Assembly (NCBI GenBank): GCA_036504155.1
Contig: DASXVQ010000036.1
Location: 1-64,000, forward strand
Length of the DNA stretch: 64,000 nucleotides
Reading direction: 5' to 3'
From: JACRCT01 sp036504155
GTDB taxonomy: Bacteria; Myxococcota; Myxococcia; Myxococcales; UBA5297
In this document: positions 44,893 to 53,959 of the stretch, one piece after another
Numbering within the stretch: the stretch's first letter is position 1
How the letters are laid out: every line of letters begins with the position of its first letter
Position numbers and translations under genes: made by a program
Notes under the pieces: generated by a model
Seen by the model: only the letters and a program-made list of their open reading frames with translations
Database searches by the model: none
Told to the model about the DNA's origin: nothing

Positions 44893-46877
44893 GCGAGGAA
44901 CTCTTCCCAGCGCTGGCGGGCCAGCTCGTTGAGCTTCAGGAGGTGCTGCTGGGCGCGCGGGACGATCTCGTCGCGGCGCGCAAGCACGTCGAGCGTGCGC
45001 TCGAGGATGGCCTCGGGGTTGTCGTGGGCGGTGACCACCAGCTCCCGAAAGAGGCTGGGGTCGTCGTCGAACAGCGCCGAGCTGTGGCTGGTGACGCAGG
45101 GGACCCCGGCGGCGATGCTCTCGAGCACCGTCATCGGGAAGCACTCCGTGAGCGAGACGTAGAGATTGGCCTGCATGCTGCCCAGCAGCGCCAGGAACTC
45201 GTGGTGCGGCAGCATCCCGTGCTCGACGAACCGGGCGCTGGAGCGGCGCAGGTACGGGGTCGGCGGCAGCTTCAGGCAGTGGACCACGGCGCCGGGGACG
45301 GACGCCGCGGCGACGAGCTGGGTGTTGATGTTCTTGTGCCAGAGATCGGGCACGAAGACCCCGATGTGCGTCCGGCCGTCCGCGCCGATGGCCGGCGCGC
45401 GCCGCGTCACCTCGGCGCTGACCTTGTTCATGACCATCACCGCCGGCACGCCCACCCGGCGGAAGTACTCGGCGAGCCCGGCCTTGACGAAGCCCACCTT
45501 GGCCACCACGCCGCGGCAGGCCAGCTCGGCGAGCTGGTCGAGCAGGGCCGCTTCCTCGGGGGCGGTGACGTGCTGCGCCGTGGAGCCGTGGAACACGAAC
45601 GACACCCGCGTGCCCGACCAGCGCCGCGCCATCTCCTTGGCGAAGTCGAGCATTCCGGGGGGCACGCCGTTGACGACGACGTTGCGGGCGCCGGTGCGGC
45701 CCAGGAACTCCACCAGCCGGTCCATGGGGCCCTGCGACCAGACTCCGGGCACCTCGAGCACGGCCTCGCCCTGCCCGTAGGTCGCCGCCCGGATGCCGCG
45801 CCAGTCCGGGTGGCAGATGCAGATCGCCCGCGGCCGCTGGGCGACGAGGGCCTCGGGGGACGGGGCGCTCGATTGCGTGGCGAACCCGCCGAACGACAGC
45901 TCGGGCGGATAGGCGGGGCTGACCTTCGCCGCCTCCGCGGCCGAGGGCGCCGAGACCCGCCCGATCAGCTTCGACACCCGCCGGGCCGCCGCTTGCACCT
46001 TCGGGAAGAGAGGCAGCGAGCGGGCTCGGCTCACGAGCTTGAAGGTCGCCGAGGACTGGAAGTCATCGACCGCGGCGCGCAGGCCCTCCGTGCGCTCGGC
46101 GGTCTCCTGAAGCTGCGCCTTCAGGCCGTTGCGCTCGCTGGCCACCGCCTCCAGCTCGTGCCTGGCCTTGGCGAGCGCCGCACGCTCGGCGCCCAGCGGG
46201 AGCGAGGCCACCGCGGCGTTGGCGTCGATGGCGGCAGCCATCGAGCTGCCCTCGGTCAGCGGCACGAGGTAGACGTCCTGTTGCTCCACCGCCGAGCTGA
46301 GCACCCGAACCGTGTCCACGCCCAGGGCCTTCCAGGCGGCGCGGAAGTCGTGGAGCCAGCACCCGCCGTGCTCGTTGCAGTCGACGCTCTCCCCCTCGAC
46401 GCGCACGTTCTCCACGTGAAGGATGAACGAGTGCGTGACCCGCTGCAGCTCCGAGAGGACGGCCGGGAAGTCCTTCGGGTCGACGTGGATCAGCACCTCG
46501 CTGGTGAAGGCGATGTCGAAGTACTTGTCGGGGTAAGGCAGCGGGCCGCCGTCGAGCAGCCGCAGCCGCTCCGCGGCGAAGCGCGGGTCGCCGAGGTAGG
46601 ACTCGGCCTCGCGCAGCATCTTGGTCGAGATGTCGCAGCCGTGGACCTCCAGGCCCTCCAGCGACCGCAGGTAGCGCTCGTGCCGCCCGAAGCCGCAGCC
46701 GTAGTCCAGGACGCGGGCCGGCTGCAGGCCCTCGAAGAAGCTGCGCAGAAAGGTCTCCTGCTGGGCGTAGCGGCGCTGCTTCGCCCGGCGGCGCTCCAGC
46801 TCCTTGCGCCACTCCTCGCCGCCGTGCTCCATCCACCAGGTCTCGTTCGGGCGCTCGGGCCGCGGCTGGATCGCCAT
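44889..46877 (-). CDS. Fusion: SAM-methyltransferase - coiled coil - glycosyltransferase
   Basis: 662 residues. The N-terminal methyltransferase (about 45-200) has VLDYGCGFGRHERYL and a Cys/His patch NEHGGCWLHDF. A coiled coil at about 225-285 follows, then a GT-B-like region (about 330-655) with VFHGSTAQH and SLTECFPMTVLESIAAGVPCVTSHSSALFDDD, the family 4 donor site. ATG 46877 is supported by GGAGG five bases upstream; ATG 46892 is less likely. It is the first gene of a three-gene operon with 4-nt overlaps. The coiled coil recalls chain-length or scaffold regions in O-antigen modification enzymes such as WbdD; that comparison is inference. Confidence 0.8.
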   Translation of the reverse strand: MAIQPRPERPNETWWMEHGGEEWRKELERRRAKQRRYAQQETFLRSFFEGLQPARVLDYGCGFGRHERYLRSLEGLEVHGCDISTKMLREAESYLGDPRFAAERLRLLDGGPLPYPDKYFDIAFTSEVLIHVDPKDFPAVLSELQRVTHSFILHVENVRVEGESVDCNEHGGCWLHDFRAAWKALGVDTVRVLSSAVEQQDVYLVPLTEGSSMAAAIDANAAVASLPLGAERAALAKARHELEAVASERNGLKAQLQETAERTEGLRAAVDDFQSSATFKLVSRARSLPLFPKVQAAARRVSKLIGRVSAPSAAEAAKVSPAYPPELSFGGFATQSSAPSPEALVAQRPRAICICHPDWRGIRAATYGQGEAVLEVPGVWSQGPMDRLVEFLGRTGARNVVVNGVPPGMLDFAKEMARRWSGTRVSFVFHGSTAQHVTAPEEAALLDQLAELACRGVVAKVGFVKAGLAEYFRRVGVPAVMVMNKVSAEVTRRAPAIGADGRTHIGVFVPDLWHKNINTQLVAAASVPGAVVHCLKLPPTPYLRRSSARFVEHGMLPHHEFLALLGSMQANLYVSLTECFPMTVLESIAAGVPCVTSHSSALFDDDPSLFRELVVTAHDNPEAILERTLDVLARRDEIVPRAQQHLLKLNELARQRWEEFLA

Positions 46878-47042
46878 TAGTCCTCCCTGCATTCACTGCT
46901 GGTCGAAGCGACGGAATACCTTTGCCTCAACCCGCTGGCAACTGCCTTGGCGGACTGCGTTTTCCCCCCCGAAGAGCCCGCTCGCAGCCGCCGCCGCGAG
47001 CACCGGGAGACCTCGCCCGTTTCCGAGCCGCCCGCGCCCTGG

Positions 47043-48359
47043 CTAGTGGCGGGCCAGGAACTCGCCCACCAGCGCGAGGACGTGCGCGATCTTCTCGGGC
47101 GTCAGGCCCGGGTAGGTCCCCAGGAACAGGGTGTGGTCCATCACGAAGTCGGTAGTCTCGAGCGAGCCGTGGACGCGCTTGGCGATGTCCGAATAGGCCG
47201 GCTGGCGCAAGAGGTTGCCGCCGAAGAGGTTGCGCGTCTCCACCCGCTTGCCGTTGAGGAAGTCGGCGAGCGCCGTGCGGGTGAAGCCGGCGCCCTCCTT
47301 CACGGTCAGCGGGAAGGCGAACCACGACGGGTCGGCCCCTTCCAGCGCGCGCGGCAGGACGAACTGGTCCTGCCACTTCTGGAACCCCGCCTGCCAGGCC
47401 TTGAAGTTGTCGCGCCGGGCCTGCACGAACCTGGGCAGCTTCTCCAGCTGCGCCACCCCGATGGCGGCCTGCATGTCGGTCGCCTTCAGGTTGTAGCCGA
47501 TGTGCGAGTACACGTACTTGTGGTCGTAGCCCTCGGGGAGCGACCCGTACTTGCCGCCGAAGCGCTTGCCGCAGGTGTTGTTCTCGCCGCCGGCGCAGTA
47601 GCAGTCGCGGCCCCAGTCGCGGATGGAGCGCGCCGCCCGGGCGATCCGCTCGTCGCCGGTGAGCACCGCCCCACCCTCGCCCAGCGTGATGTGGTGCGCC
47701 GGGTAGAACGAGCAGGTGGAGAGGTGCCCGAAGGTGCCGACCTTGCGGCCGCGCCAGGTCGAGCCGAGGGCGTCGCAGCAGTCCTCGATGAGCCACAGGT
47801 CGTGCTTCTTCACGAGCTCCATGACCACGTCGAGGTCGTAGGGGTTGCCCAGCGTGTGGGCGAGGAAGATGGCGCGCGTCTTGGGGCCGATGGCCTCGCG
47901 CAGCGCCCTCGGATCGACGTTGTAGGTGCCCAGCTCCACGTCGACGAACACCGGCACCATGCCGTGCTGGAGGATGGGGTTGACCGTCGTTGGGAACCCG
48001 GCGGCTACCGAGATGACCTCGTCGCCCGGCTTGAGCCGCTTTTCGCCGAGCAGCGGCGAGGTGAGCGAGGCCAGGGCCAGCAGGTTGGCGGACGAGCCCG
48101 AGTTCACCAGGAACGCGTACTCGGTGCCCACGTACTCGGCCAGGCCCGCCTCGAACTGCTCGGTGAACCGGCCGGCGGTCAGCCAGAAGTCGAGCGCCGA
48201 GTCGACGAGCGATTGCATCTCCCGCTCGTCGAAGACCCGCCCGGCGTAGCGCACCGGGTCCTTGCCGGGAACGAAGGGCTGGGGCGCGAAGCGGAGGTCG
48301 TGGAACTCCTTGACCAGGCGCAGGATTTCGGCCCGGAGCTCCTTGTCGTTGGCGGCCAT
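47043..48359 (-). CDS. rfbH: CDP-4-keto-6-deoxy-D-glucose-3-dehydrase (E1)
   Basis: 438 residues of the DegT/DnrJ/EryC1 fold. At the PLP-lysine position the sequence is SFYPAHHITLGEGG: His replaces Lys, the hallmark of the E1 dehydrase that works with PMP. Cys195, 253, 255 and 263 fit the C-X57-C-X-C-X7-C spacing known for its [2Fe-2S] cluster. It removes the C3 hydroxyl of CDP-4-keto-6-deoxyglucose, with an E3 reductase as electron donor, on the way to 3,6-dideoxyhexoses. It is divergent from rfbF-rfbG across 189 bp. No E3 or terminal reductase/epimerase gene is visible in the window. Confidence 0.93.
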   Translation of the reverse strand: MAANDKELRAEILRLVKEFHDLRFAPQPFVPGKDPVRYAGRVFDEREMQSLVDSALDFWLTAGRFTEQFEAGLAEYVGTEYAFLVNSGSSANLLALASLTSPLLGEKRLKPGDEVISVAAGFPTTVNPILQHGMVPVFVDVELGTYNVDPRALREAIGPKTRAIFLAHTLGNPYDLDVVMELVKKHDLWLIEDCCDALGSTWRGRKVGTFGHLSTCSFYPAHHITLGEGGAVLTGDERIARAARSIRDWGRDCYCAGGENNTCGKRFGGKYGSLPEGYDHKYVYSHIGYNLKATDMQAAIGVAQLEKLPRFVQARRDNFKAWQAGFQKWQDQFVLPRALEGADPSWFAFPLTVKEGAGFTRTALADFLNGKRVETRNLFGGNLLRQPAYSDIAKRVHGSLETTDFVMDHTLFLGTYPGLTPEKIAHVLALVGEFLARH

Positions 48360-48548
48360 GCGGGTACGCTCCTCGAATGCAGAACGGCGTGATAGCGAAT
48401 TCGCCCGTCGACTTCAACGCCGGTCCCCGGCGGGGCGGCGGGCCGGCCGCCGCGCCTTGAGCCGGGAGGGCCCCTCTGCTATTGAGGCCCCTGAATTTCC
48501 TTCATTTTGTCGGCAGTCCGGGCCAGCAGCTTGCCCCAGGAATCGGGA

Positions 48549-49334
48549 ATGAAAGCGGTCATCCTCTGCGGCGGGCAGGGCACCCGCATCCGCGACGCGA
48601 ACGAGCTGCTCCCCAAGCCGATGCTCCCCATCGGCGGCAAGCCCATCGTCTGGCACATCATGAAGGGCTACGCCGCCTTCGGCGTCAGGGACTTCGTGCT
48701 CTGCCTCGGCTACAAGGGCTGGGTCATCAAGGAGTTCTTCCTCAACTACCAGGCGATGACCACCGACGTGACGGTGACGCTGGGCAAGCCGGACTCCCTG
48801 GAGTTCAACGGCAGCCACCCGGAGGAGGACTGGCGCGTCACGCTCGCCGAGACCGGCGACGAGACGCAGACCGGCGGGCGCATCGCCGCCATCCGCCGCT
48901 ACGTCGAGCAGGACGACGAGGCGTTCATGGTCACCTACGGCGACGGCGTGTCGGACGTCGACGTCGGCAAGCTCCTCGAGGCCCACCGCCGGCACGGCAA
49001 GATCGCCACGGTGACGGCCGTCAGGCCCCTCGGCCGGTTCGGCGAGATGCGCATCGACGGCGGCACGGTCTGCGAGTTCAACGAGAAGCCGCAGACGTCG
49101 TCGGGCTCCATCAACGGCGGGTTCTTCGTCTTCGACTCGCGGCGCATCTGGGACTACCTGGAGGGCGGCCCGAAGATGTTCCTGGAGAGCGACGTCCTGC
49201 GACGGTTGGCGCACGACCGGCAGCTGGTGGCGTTCGAGCATGCCGGCTTCTGGCAACCGATGGACACCTACCGCGAATACCTGCTGCTCAACGAGCTCTG
49301 GGCGAAGGGCACCGCGCCCTGGAAGCGCTGGTAG
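48549..49334 (+). CDS. rfbF: Glucose-1-phosphate cytidylyltransferase
   Basis: 261 residues. The N-terminal nucleotide-binding signature is MKAVILCGGQGTRIRD, followed by LLPKPMLPIGGKPI. Also present are YGDGVSDVD for metal binding and GSINGGFFVFDSR, all as in RfbF/DdhA. The enzyme makes CDP-glucose from CTP and glucose-1-phosphate, the first committed step to CDP-linked deoxyhexoses. ATG 48549 follows AGGAATCGGGA; a longer GTG start at 48507 is less likely because homologues begin at MKAVIL. It is followed after 3 bp by rfbG. Confidence 0.93.
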   Translation: MKAVILCGGQGTRIRDANELLPKPMLPIGGKPIVWHIMKGYAAFGVRDFVLCLGYKGWVIKEFFLNYQAMTTDVTVTLGKPDSLEFNGSHPEEDWRVTLAETGDETQTGGRIAAIRRYVEQDDEAFMVTYGDGVSDVDVGKLLEAHRRHGKIATVTAVRPLGRFGEMRIDGGTVCEFNEKPQTSSGSINGGFFVFDSRRIWDYLEGGPKMFLESDVLRRLAHDRQLVAFEHAGFWQPMDTYREYLLLNELWAKGTAPWKRW

Positions 49335-49337
49335 CCC

Positions 49338-50459
49338 ATGGCGGACTCCCCCGACCAGGTCCAGACCCTGCGCGAGGCCTTCCGCGGACGCCGGGTCCTG
49401 CTCACCGGCCACACCGGCTTCAAGGGCTCGTGGCTGGCGCTGTGGCTCGACCGGCTCGGCGCGCGCGTCTGGGGCTACGCCCTGCCCCCGCCGACCAAGC
49501 CCTCGAACTTCGAGCTTTCGGGGGTCGTCGGGCTGCTCCAGGCGCACCGCGAGGCGGACGTTCGCGACGCAGGCACGCTGGCGGCCGCCTTCGCGGAGGC
49601 CGATCCCGAGGTCGTCTTCCACCTGGCGGCGCAGCCGCTGGTGCGCGAGAGCTACCGGACGCCGGCGGAGACCTTCGAGGTCAACGTGATGGGCACCGCG
49701 CGGGTGCTCGACGCGGTGCGCCTGCGCGGCAAGCCGTGCGCAGTGGTCGTGATCACCACCGACAAGTGCTACGAGAACCGCGAGCAGGTCTGGGGCTATC
49801 GCGAGTGCGATCCGATGGGCGGCCACGATCCCTACAGCGCCAGCAAGGGCGCGGCGGAGATCCTCGTCGCCTCCTACCGTCGCTCGTTCTTCAGCCCGGA
49901 GCGCCTCTCTCAGCACGGCGTCGCCGTCGCCTCGGCCCGCGCCGGCAACGTCATCGGCGGCGGCGACTGGTCCATCGATCGCGTCGTCACCGACAGCGTC
50001 CGCTGCCTGATCGAGAAGGCGCCGGTGCCCGTACGCAACCCGCGAGCCGTGCGGCCCTGGCAGCACGTGCTCGAACCGCTATCGGGGTACCTGCTCCTGG
50101 CCGCGCGCATGCTCGCCGAACCGAGCCAGCGCTGGTGCTCGGGTTGGAACCTGGGCCCTCGCCTGGGCGACGAGTTGCCGGTGAGCGAGCTGGTCGACCG
50201 CTTCTGCAAGGCCTGGGGCGACGGAGCCTGGGAGGACGTGAGCGATCCGCACCAGCCGCACGAGGCCGGCATCCTCAGGCTCTCCATCGAGAAGGCCAGG
50301 GTCGAGCTGGGCTGGGAGCCCCGCTGGAGCGTCGGAGAGGCAGTGGACCGGACCGCCAGGTGGTACCGCGAGGCGCTCACCCGGGGCGCCGACGCCCGCC
50401 AGCTGTGCATGGAAGACATCGCGGCCTACGAGGCTGCGATGTCGCTCCCCAGGAACTGA
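49338..50459 (+). CDS. rfbG: CDP-glucose 4,6-dehydratase
   Basis: 373 residues of the extended short-chain dehydrogenase type. The NAD site is LLTGHTGFKGSWLALWL, the conserved ITTDKCYENRE comes next, and YSASKGAAE carries the catalytic Tyr-Lys pair. RARAGNVIGGGDWS-like text (SARAGNVIGGGDWS) near residue 200 is typical of this subfamily. It converts CDP-glucose to CDP-4-keto-6-deoxyglucose, the substrate of RfbH. ATG 49338 is the start, coupled to rfbF. A glycosyltransferase begins about 6 bp after its stop. Confidence 0.93.
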   Translation: MADSPDQVQTLREAFRGRRVLLTGHTGFKGSWLALWLDRLGARVWGYALPPPTKPSNFELSGVVGLLQAHREADVRDAGTLAAAFAEADPEVVFHLAAQPLVRESYRTPAETFEVNVMGTARVLDAVRLRGKPCAVVVITTDKCYENREQVWGYRECDPMGGHDPYSASKGAAEILVASYRRSFFSPERLSQHGVAVASARAGNVIGGGDWSIDRVVTDSVRCLIEKAPVPVRNPRAVRPWQHVLEPLSGYLLLAARMLAEPSQRWCSGWNLGPRLGDELPVSELVDRFCKAWGDGAWEDVSDPHQPHEAGILRLSIEKARVELGWEPRWSVGEAVDRTARWYREALTRGADARQLCMEDIAAYEAAMSLPRN

Positions 50460-50465
50460 GCGGAC

Positions 50466-51752
50466 TTGCCCGTGCGTGAGCTCTTCAAGCGCATCGCCTT
50501 CCAGGCGGCGATGGCCGCCGCGGGCCCCCTTCGCGACGCGCGTCGGAGGCGGAACCGGCGGGAGTGGGCGCGCCGGCGCCGCGTGTCCGCGGAGCCGCCC
50601 AACGTGGTCATCGAGGTCGGCTCCCTGCAGAGCGGCGGCCTGGAGGCCGTCGTCCGGGACCTGGTCCTGGCCTTCGATCGCCGGCGCGTGCGGCCGATCG
50701 TCGCCTGCACCGACTCCGCAGGGCCCATCGCCCAGCAGATCGAAGCGGCGGGGATCCCGGTCTACGTCCTCGGCCGCAGCCGCAACGCCCTGGCCTGGCT
50801 GCTGGAGCGCGAGGAGGCGGACCTGCTCAACGCGCACTACTCGCTGTTCGGAGGCCCGGTCGCGGCCCGGCTGGGCGTGCCGCAGGTCCACGTGCTCCAC
50901 AACAGCTATCTCTGGCTCGACGACGGCGGCGCCCGGCGGTTCACCTGGGCATTCCGGGACGTCGATCGCTTCGTCGCCGTCTCGTCCTCGGTCGCGGACT
51001 ATTCGCGCCAGCGCTTCGGGCTCTCCGGCGTCTCGGTCATCCCCAACGGGATCGACCTCGCCTCGCTCAGGCTCGACGAGCGCGCGGCCCTGCGAGCCGA
51101 AACCCGCCGCGAACTCGGGCTCGAGGAGGCCTTCGTCTTCCTGCACGCCGGCCGATACGAGCCGCGCAAGGCCCACCCCGCGCTCATCGAGGCCTTCGCC
51201 CGGGCGGCGCAGCGGATCCCCGAAGCGGTCCTGCTCTTCGCCGGGGAAGCGCCCGACCCCGCCTATCTCGAACGCTGCCGAAGCCTCGCCTCGCAGAGCG
51301 GGGTCGCCCACCGCATCCACCTGCTTCCCCACCGGCGCGACGTCGAGCGGCTCTTCGCAGCGGCGGACGCCTTCGTCCTGCCCTCCACCGTCGAGGGTTC
51401 CAGCATCAGCGCCCTCCAGGCCGCCGCTTCGGGGCTGCCGCTGGTGCTCACGGCCACCGGCGCCGCCCGCGAGCTCTTCGACCGCGGGGCCCAGGGAATT
51501 CTGGTCCCCAGCCACCTCTCCGATCCCGCGAACGCCTCGCCGGCGGAGTTGCTCCGCGCCGAGGCGAACGCCCCGGAGCCGGTGGTGGACGCGCTCGCGA
51601 ACGCGCTCTTCTCCGTCGCCCAGCAACCCGAGAAGTGGCGCCAGCGCGCCGCGGACGCCGCCGTTCGAATCAGGCCCGGGATTGGAGTGGAGCCCATGGC
51701 CCGCCAGTACGAGCGTCTCTTCGATGACGTGGTGAGGTCGGTGCAGCCATGA
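50466..51752 (+). CDS. Glycosyltransferase family 4
   Basis: 428 residues. A basic N-terminal stretch of 40 residues precedes a GT-B fold with EVGSLQSGGLEAVVRDLVLAF. The C-terminal donor domain has VFLHAGRYEPRKAHPALIEAF and LPSTVEGSSISALQAAASGLPLVLT (E(X7)E equivalent). It lies directly after rfbG and could transfer the CDP-sugar product, or another sugar of the same O-unit. The start is TTG 50466 or GTG 50472; the latter gives MRELFKRIAF. The stop overlaps the next ATG by four bases. Confidence 0.83.
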   Translation: MPVRELFKRIAFQAAMAAAGPLRDARRRRNRREWARRRRVSAEPPNVVIEVGSLQSGGLEAVVRDLVLAFDRRRVRPIVACTDSAGPIAQQIEAAGIPVYVLGRSRNALAWLLEREEADLLNAHYSLFGGPVAARLGVPQVHVLHNSYLWLDDGGARRFTWAFRDVDRFVAVSSSVADYSRQRFGLSGVSVIPNGIDLASLRLDERAALRAETRRELGLEEAFVFLHAGRYEPRKAHPALIEAFARAAQRIPEAVLLFAGEAPDPAYLERCRSLASQSGVAHRIHLLPHRRDVERLFAAADAFVLPSTVEGSSISALQAAASGLPLVLTATGAARELFDRGAQGILVPSHLSDPANASPAELLRAEANAPEPVVDALANALFSVAQQPEKWRQRAADAAVRIRPGIGVEPMARQYERLFDDVVRSVQP

Positions 51753-52636
51753 GCGAGCAGGGGCAACCTGGAGCCTGGCGATGGTTCGCAGCGGCGGCCG
51801 CCCTCGCCGCGGCCGCGGGAGCGCTGACCTACCTCGTCGGCCGAACCACCGTCGAGGTGCTGGTCGATCTGCGTCCCGACGCGCCGGCACCCTCCTTCGT
51901 ACGGCTGGACGAGAGAGGCCGGGAGGCGCTCGACGTCCGCCTCGAGCGCCTCGCCCCCGAGCTCTCCCCCACCCGGGAATCCTTCGTCCTGACGGCGACC
52001 GGGACCAAGAACCCCGCGGCCCGCAACGCGGAGGTGTGGATCGAAGGGTTCGCCTTCCTCGACGAGGCCGAGCAGGACCCGCCCGGCTCGTGGGAGCGGC
52101 GCGGCGACAGCATGGTCAGCTACAAGGTCCAGCCCGCCCGCCTGCGCTGGTCGGGCAACGGCGCCAAGCAGTTCTCCCTCGTCCGGCACCTCGACTCCGG
52201 CATCGCCACGGTGCGCACCGCCGGCGGCGAGAAGACCCTCGACCTCTACGCGGCGGAGCGCCTGACCCCGCTGGTCGTCCCCTTGGAGGCCGACGAGCAC
52301 GTCGCCCGCTACCAGGCACGCGTCCCGCGCGGCGCCTTGCGCGACCTCGCGCTGGTCACGCGCGACGTCCCCATCCGCGTCTCCCTGGGGACCTGGAAGC
52401 CCCTGGTCCTGGTCTCGGCGGAGCGCGCGCCGGCCCCGGAGCAGGGACAGGTGATCGAGCGCTGGGCCCCGGCCTTCAGCGAGGGCGCGGTGCGCCTGGG
52501 GCCGACCCTCCGAATCGAGCAGGGCGGCTCGCCGACCTTCCTCGTCGTCCTGCTGGTCCTGGCGTTTGTGGCGCTCGTCGCTCGCGGCTTCTACCTGACG
52601 GTGCGCGCTCCGGCCCGCGAGAAGACCGCTCCGTAG
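51749..52636 (+). CDS. Membrane-anchored protein of unknown function
   Basis: 295 residues. One membrane helix lies near the N-terminus (about 12-31) and one near the C-terminus (about 262-284), with a region of some 230 residues between them that would face the periplasm if the N-terminus is inside. The middle contains WIEGFAFLDEAEQDPPGSWERR and VQPARLRWSGNGAKQFSLV and looks beta-rich. The two-helix layout is superficially like chain-length regulators, but there is no coiled coil or Wzz motif. It is translationally coupled (ATGA) to the glycosyltransferase upstream, so a role in glycan assembly is likely. I recognise no family. Confidence 0.65.
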   Translation: MSEQGQPGAWRWFAAAAALAAAAGALTYLVGRTTVEVLVDLRPDAPAPSFVRLDERGREALDVRLERLAPELSPTRESFVLTATGTKNPAARNAEVWIEGFAFLDEAEQDPPGSWERRGDSMVSYKVQPARLRWSGNGAKQFSLVRHLDSGIATVRTAGGEKTLDLYAAERLTPLVVPLEADEHVARYQARVPRGALRDLALVTRDVPIRVSLGTWKPLVLVSAERAPAPEQGQVIERWAPAFSEGAVRLGPTLRIEQGGSPTFLVVLLVLAFVALVARGFYLTVRAPAREKTAP

Positions 52637-52894
52637 TCCCGCTCACCCGGAGCGGCGGGAGCGCGTCGCAGCAGAGCCCGCGGAGCCGGGAGAGCACGGC
52701 GCGCGCGCGCTTCTGTCCGATGGCAGAAACGGGCGGGCATTCTCCGGTGGCCGCGCCCGCCACAAAGACCACCAGACGACGGACGAAGTGGTCGCTGTCC
52801 GGCAAGCAGTGTCGAACGCCCCGCTTGGAGCGGTTCTGGAAAATGCCGCGGGTGCTTACCTGCTCGGAAACGAAAGCCTGGAGGCTCCCCCGCC

Positions 52895-53818
52895 ATGCCC
52901 ATGTTCCGACGCTACGAAGGCGACCCCGTCCCCAACGCCCCGCTGGAGCAGCGCATCCTGCCCTTCCTGGACCCGCGCCGCTGCGACGCCCAGGTCTTCT
53001 ACGACCAGGACATCGACGCCCGGCCGCTCTTCGCCTGGCTCGAGCAGGCCAACCGCAGCCGGTCGGAAGAGGAGCGGTTCACGGTCTTCCACGTGGTGCT
53101 GGCCTCTCTCGTCCGGGCGCTGCAGATCCGCCCGAAGATGAACCGGTTCGTGGTGGGCAACGTGCTCTACCAGCGCAAGTGGGTCGACATCTCCTTCATC
53201 GTGAAGAAGGAGATGAGCGACGACGGCAAGACCAGCGCGGTGAAGGTCCACTTCGAGGACGGCGAGACCCTCGAGCAGATGGCCCGGAAGATCCGCAGCA
53301 CCGTGACGCGGGGCCGCAAGCACGAGAAGACCACCAGCGAGCGTGAGATGGCGTTCGTGCTGGCGCTGCCGCGAGTGGCGCTCAAGGCGATCGTCGCGGC
53401 GCTGCGGGGCCTGGACTACTTCAACCTGATGCCGCGCTCGATGATCGACGCCGACGAGCTGTACTCCTCCGCCTTCCTGGCCAACCTGGGCGGAGTCGGG
53501 CTGACCGCGCCGCTGCACCACCTCTACGACTGGGGCACCATCCCCATGTTCATGGTCATCGGGAAGATCGAGAAGAAGGCGGTGGTGACCGAGGACGGGA
53601 CGGTCGAGGTGCGCGACATCCTGCCGCTGCGCTGGACCTTCGACGAGCGCTGCGCGGACGGGTACTACGCCGCAGGCAGCCTGAACATGGTCCGGGACTT
53701 CGTGGTGAACCCCGAGGCGCTGATGAAGGCCGGCCCGCCGGCGGAGTGGCCGTACTCGCCGGACGGGGCGCGGCCTCCGAAGCGGGGGGGCGGCGCGGTG
53801 GAGGTGGTCGCGGACTGA
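52895..53818 (+). CDS. E2-like (2-oxoacid dehydrogenase type) acyltransferase with altered active site
   Basis: 307 residues that follow the fold of the E2/chloramphenicol acetyltransferase superfamily: FTVFHVVLASLVRALQIRPKMNRFVVGNVLYQRKWVDISF, then SSAFLANLGGVGLTAPLHHLYDWGTIPMFMVIG. There is no lipoyl or E1/E3-binding domain. The motif that reads DHRxxDG in active E2 enzymes is DERCADG at 250-256, with Glu251 in place of the catalytic His. It may therefore be inactive, regulatory, or use another base. ATG 52895 follows GGAGG at eleven bases. It stands alone, with 258 bp of featureless sequence upstream and a repeat hairpin downstream. Confidence 0.75.
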   Translation: MPMFRRYEGDPVPNAPLEQRILPFLDPRRCDAQVFYDQDIDARPLFAWLEQANRSRSEEERFTVFHVVLASLVRALQIRPKMNRFVVGNVLYQRKWVDISFIVKKEMSDDGKTSAVKVHFEDGETLEQMARKIRSTVTRGRKHEKTTSEREMAFVLALPRVALKAIVAALRGLDYFNLMPRSMIDADELYSSAFLANLGGVGLTAPLHHLYDWGTIPMFMVIGKIEKKAVVTEDGTVEVRDILPLRWTFDERCADGYYAAGSLNMVRDFVVNPEALMKAGPPAEWPYSPDGARPPKRGGGAVEVVAD

Positions 53819-53844
53819 GGTCGGTGGAGGCCTGCCGCCGCGCC

Positions 53845-53910
53845 TGTCAGTGGAGGCAGGCTTCCACGCCTGCAAGACGGCGCCGGCGCGGAGGCCGGCC
53901 TCCCCGGGGC
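53845..53910 (+). repeat. Two covarying REP-like hairpins
   Basis: GCAGGC-TTCCAC-GCCTGC at about 53852-53869 and GCCGGC around the complement of CTCCGC at about 53883-53903. Both have six-base stems with loops related to CTCCGT. They lie between convergent genes and could act as a two-way transcription stop or a REP-type element. The first matches the hairpin at the right edge of the window. Confidence 0.6.
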
Positions 53911-53959
53911 CTTCGCCTCCCGGTTGCAAGGTGAGGGTTGGGAAAGAGGAGAAGCGCCG

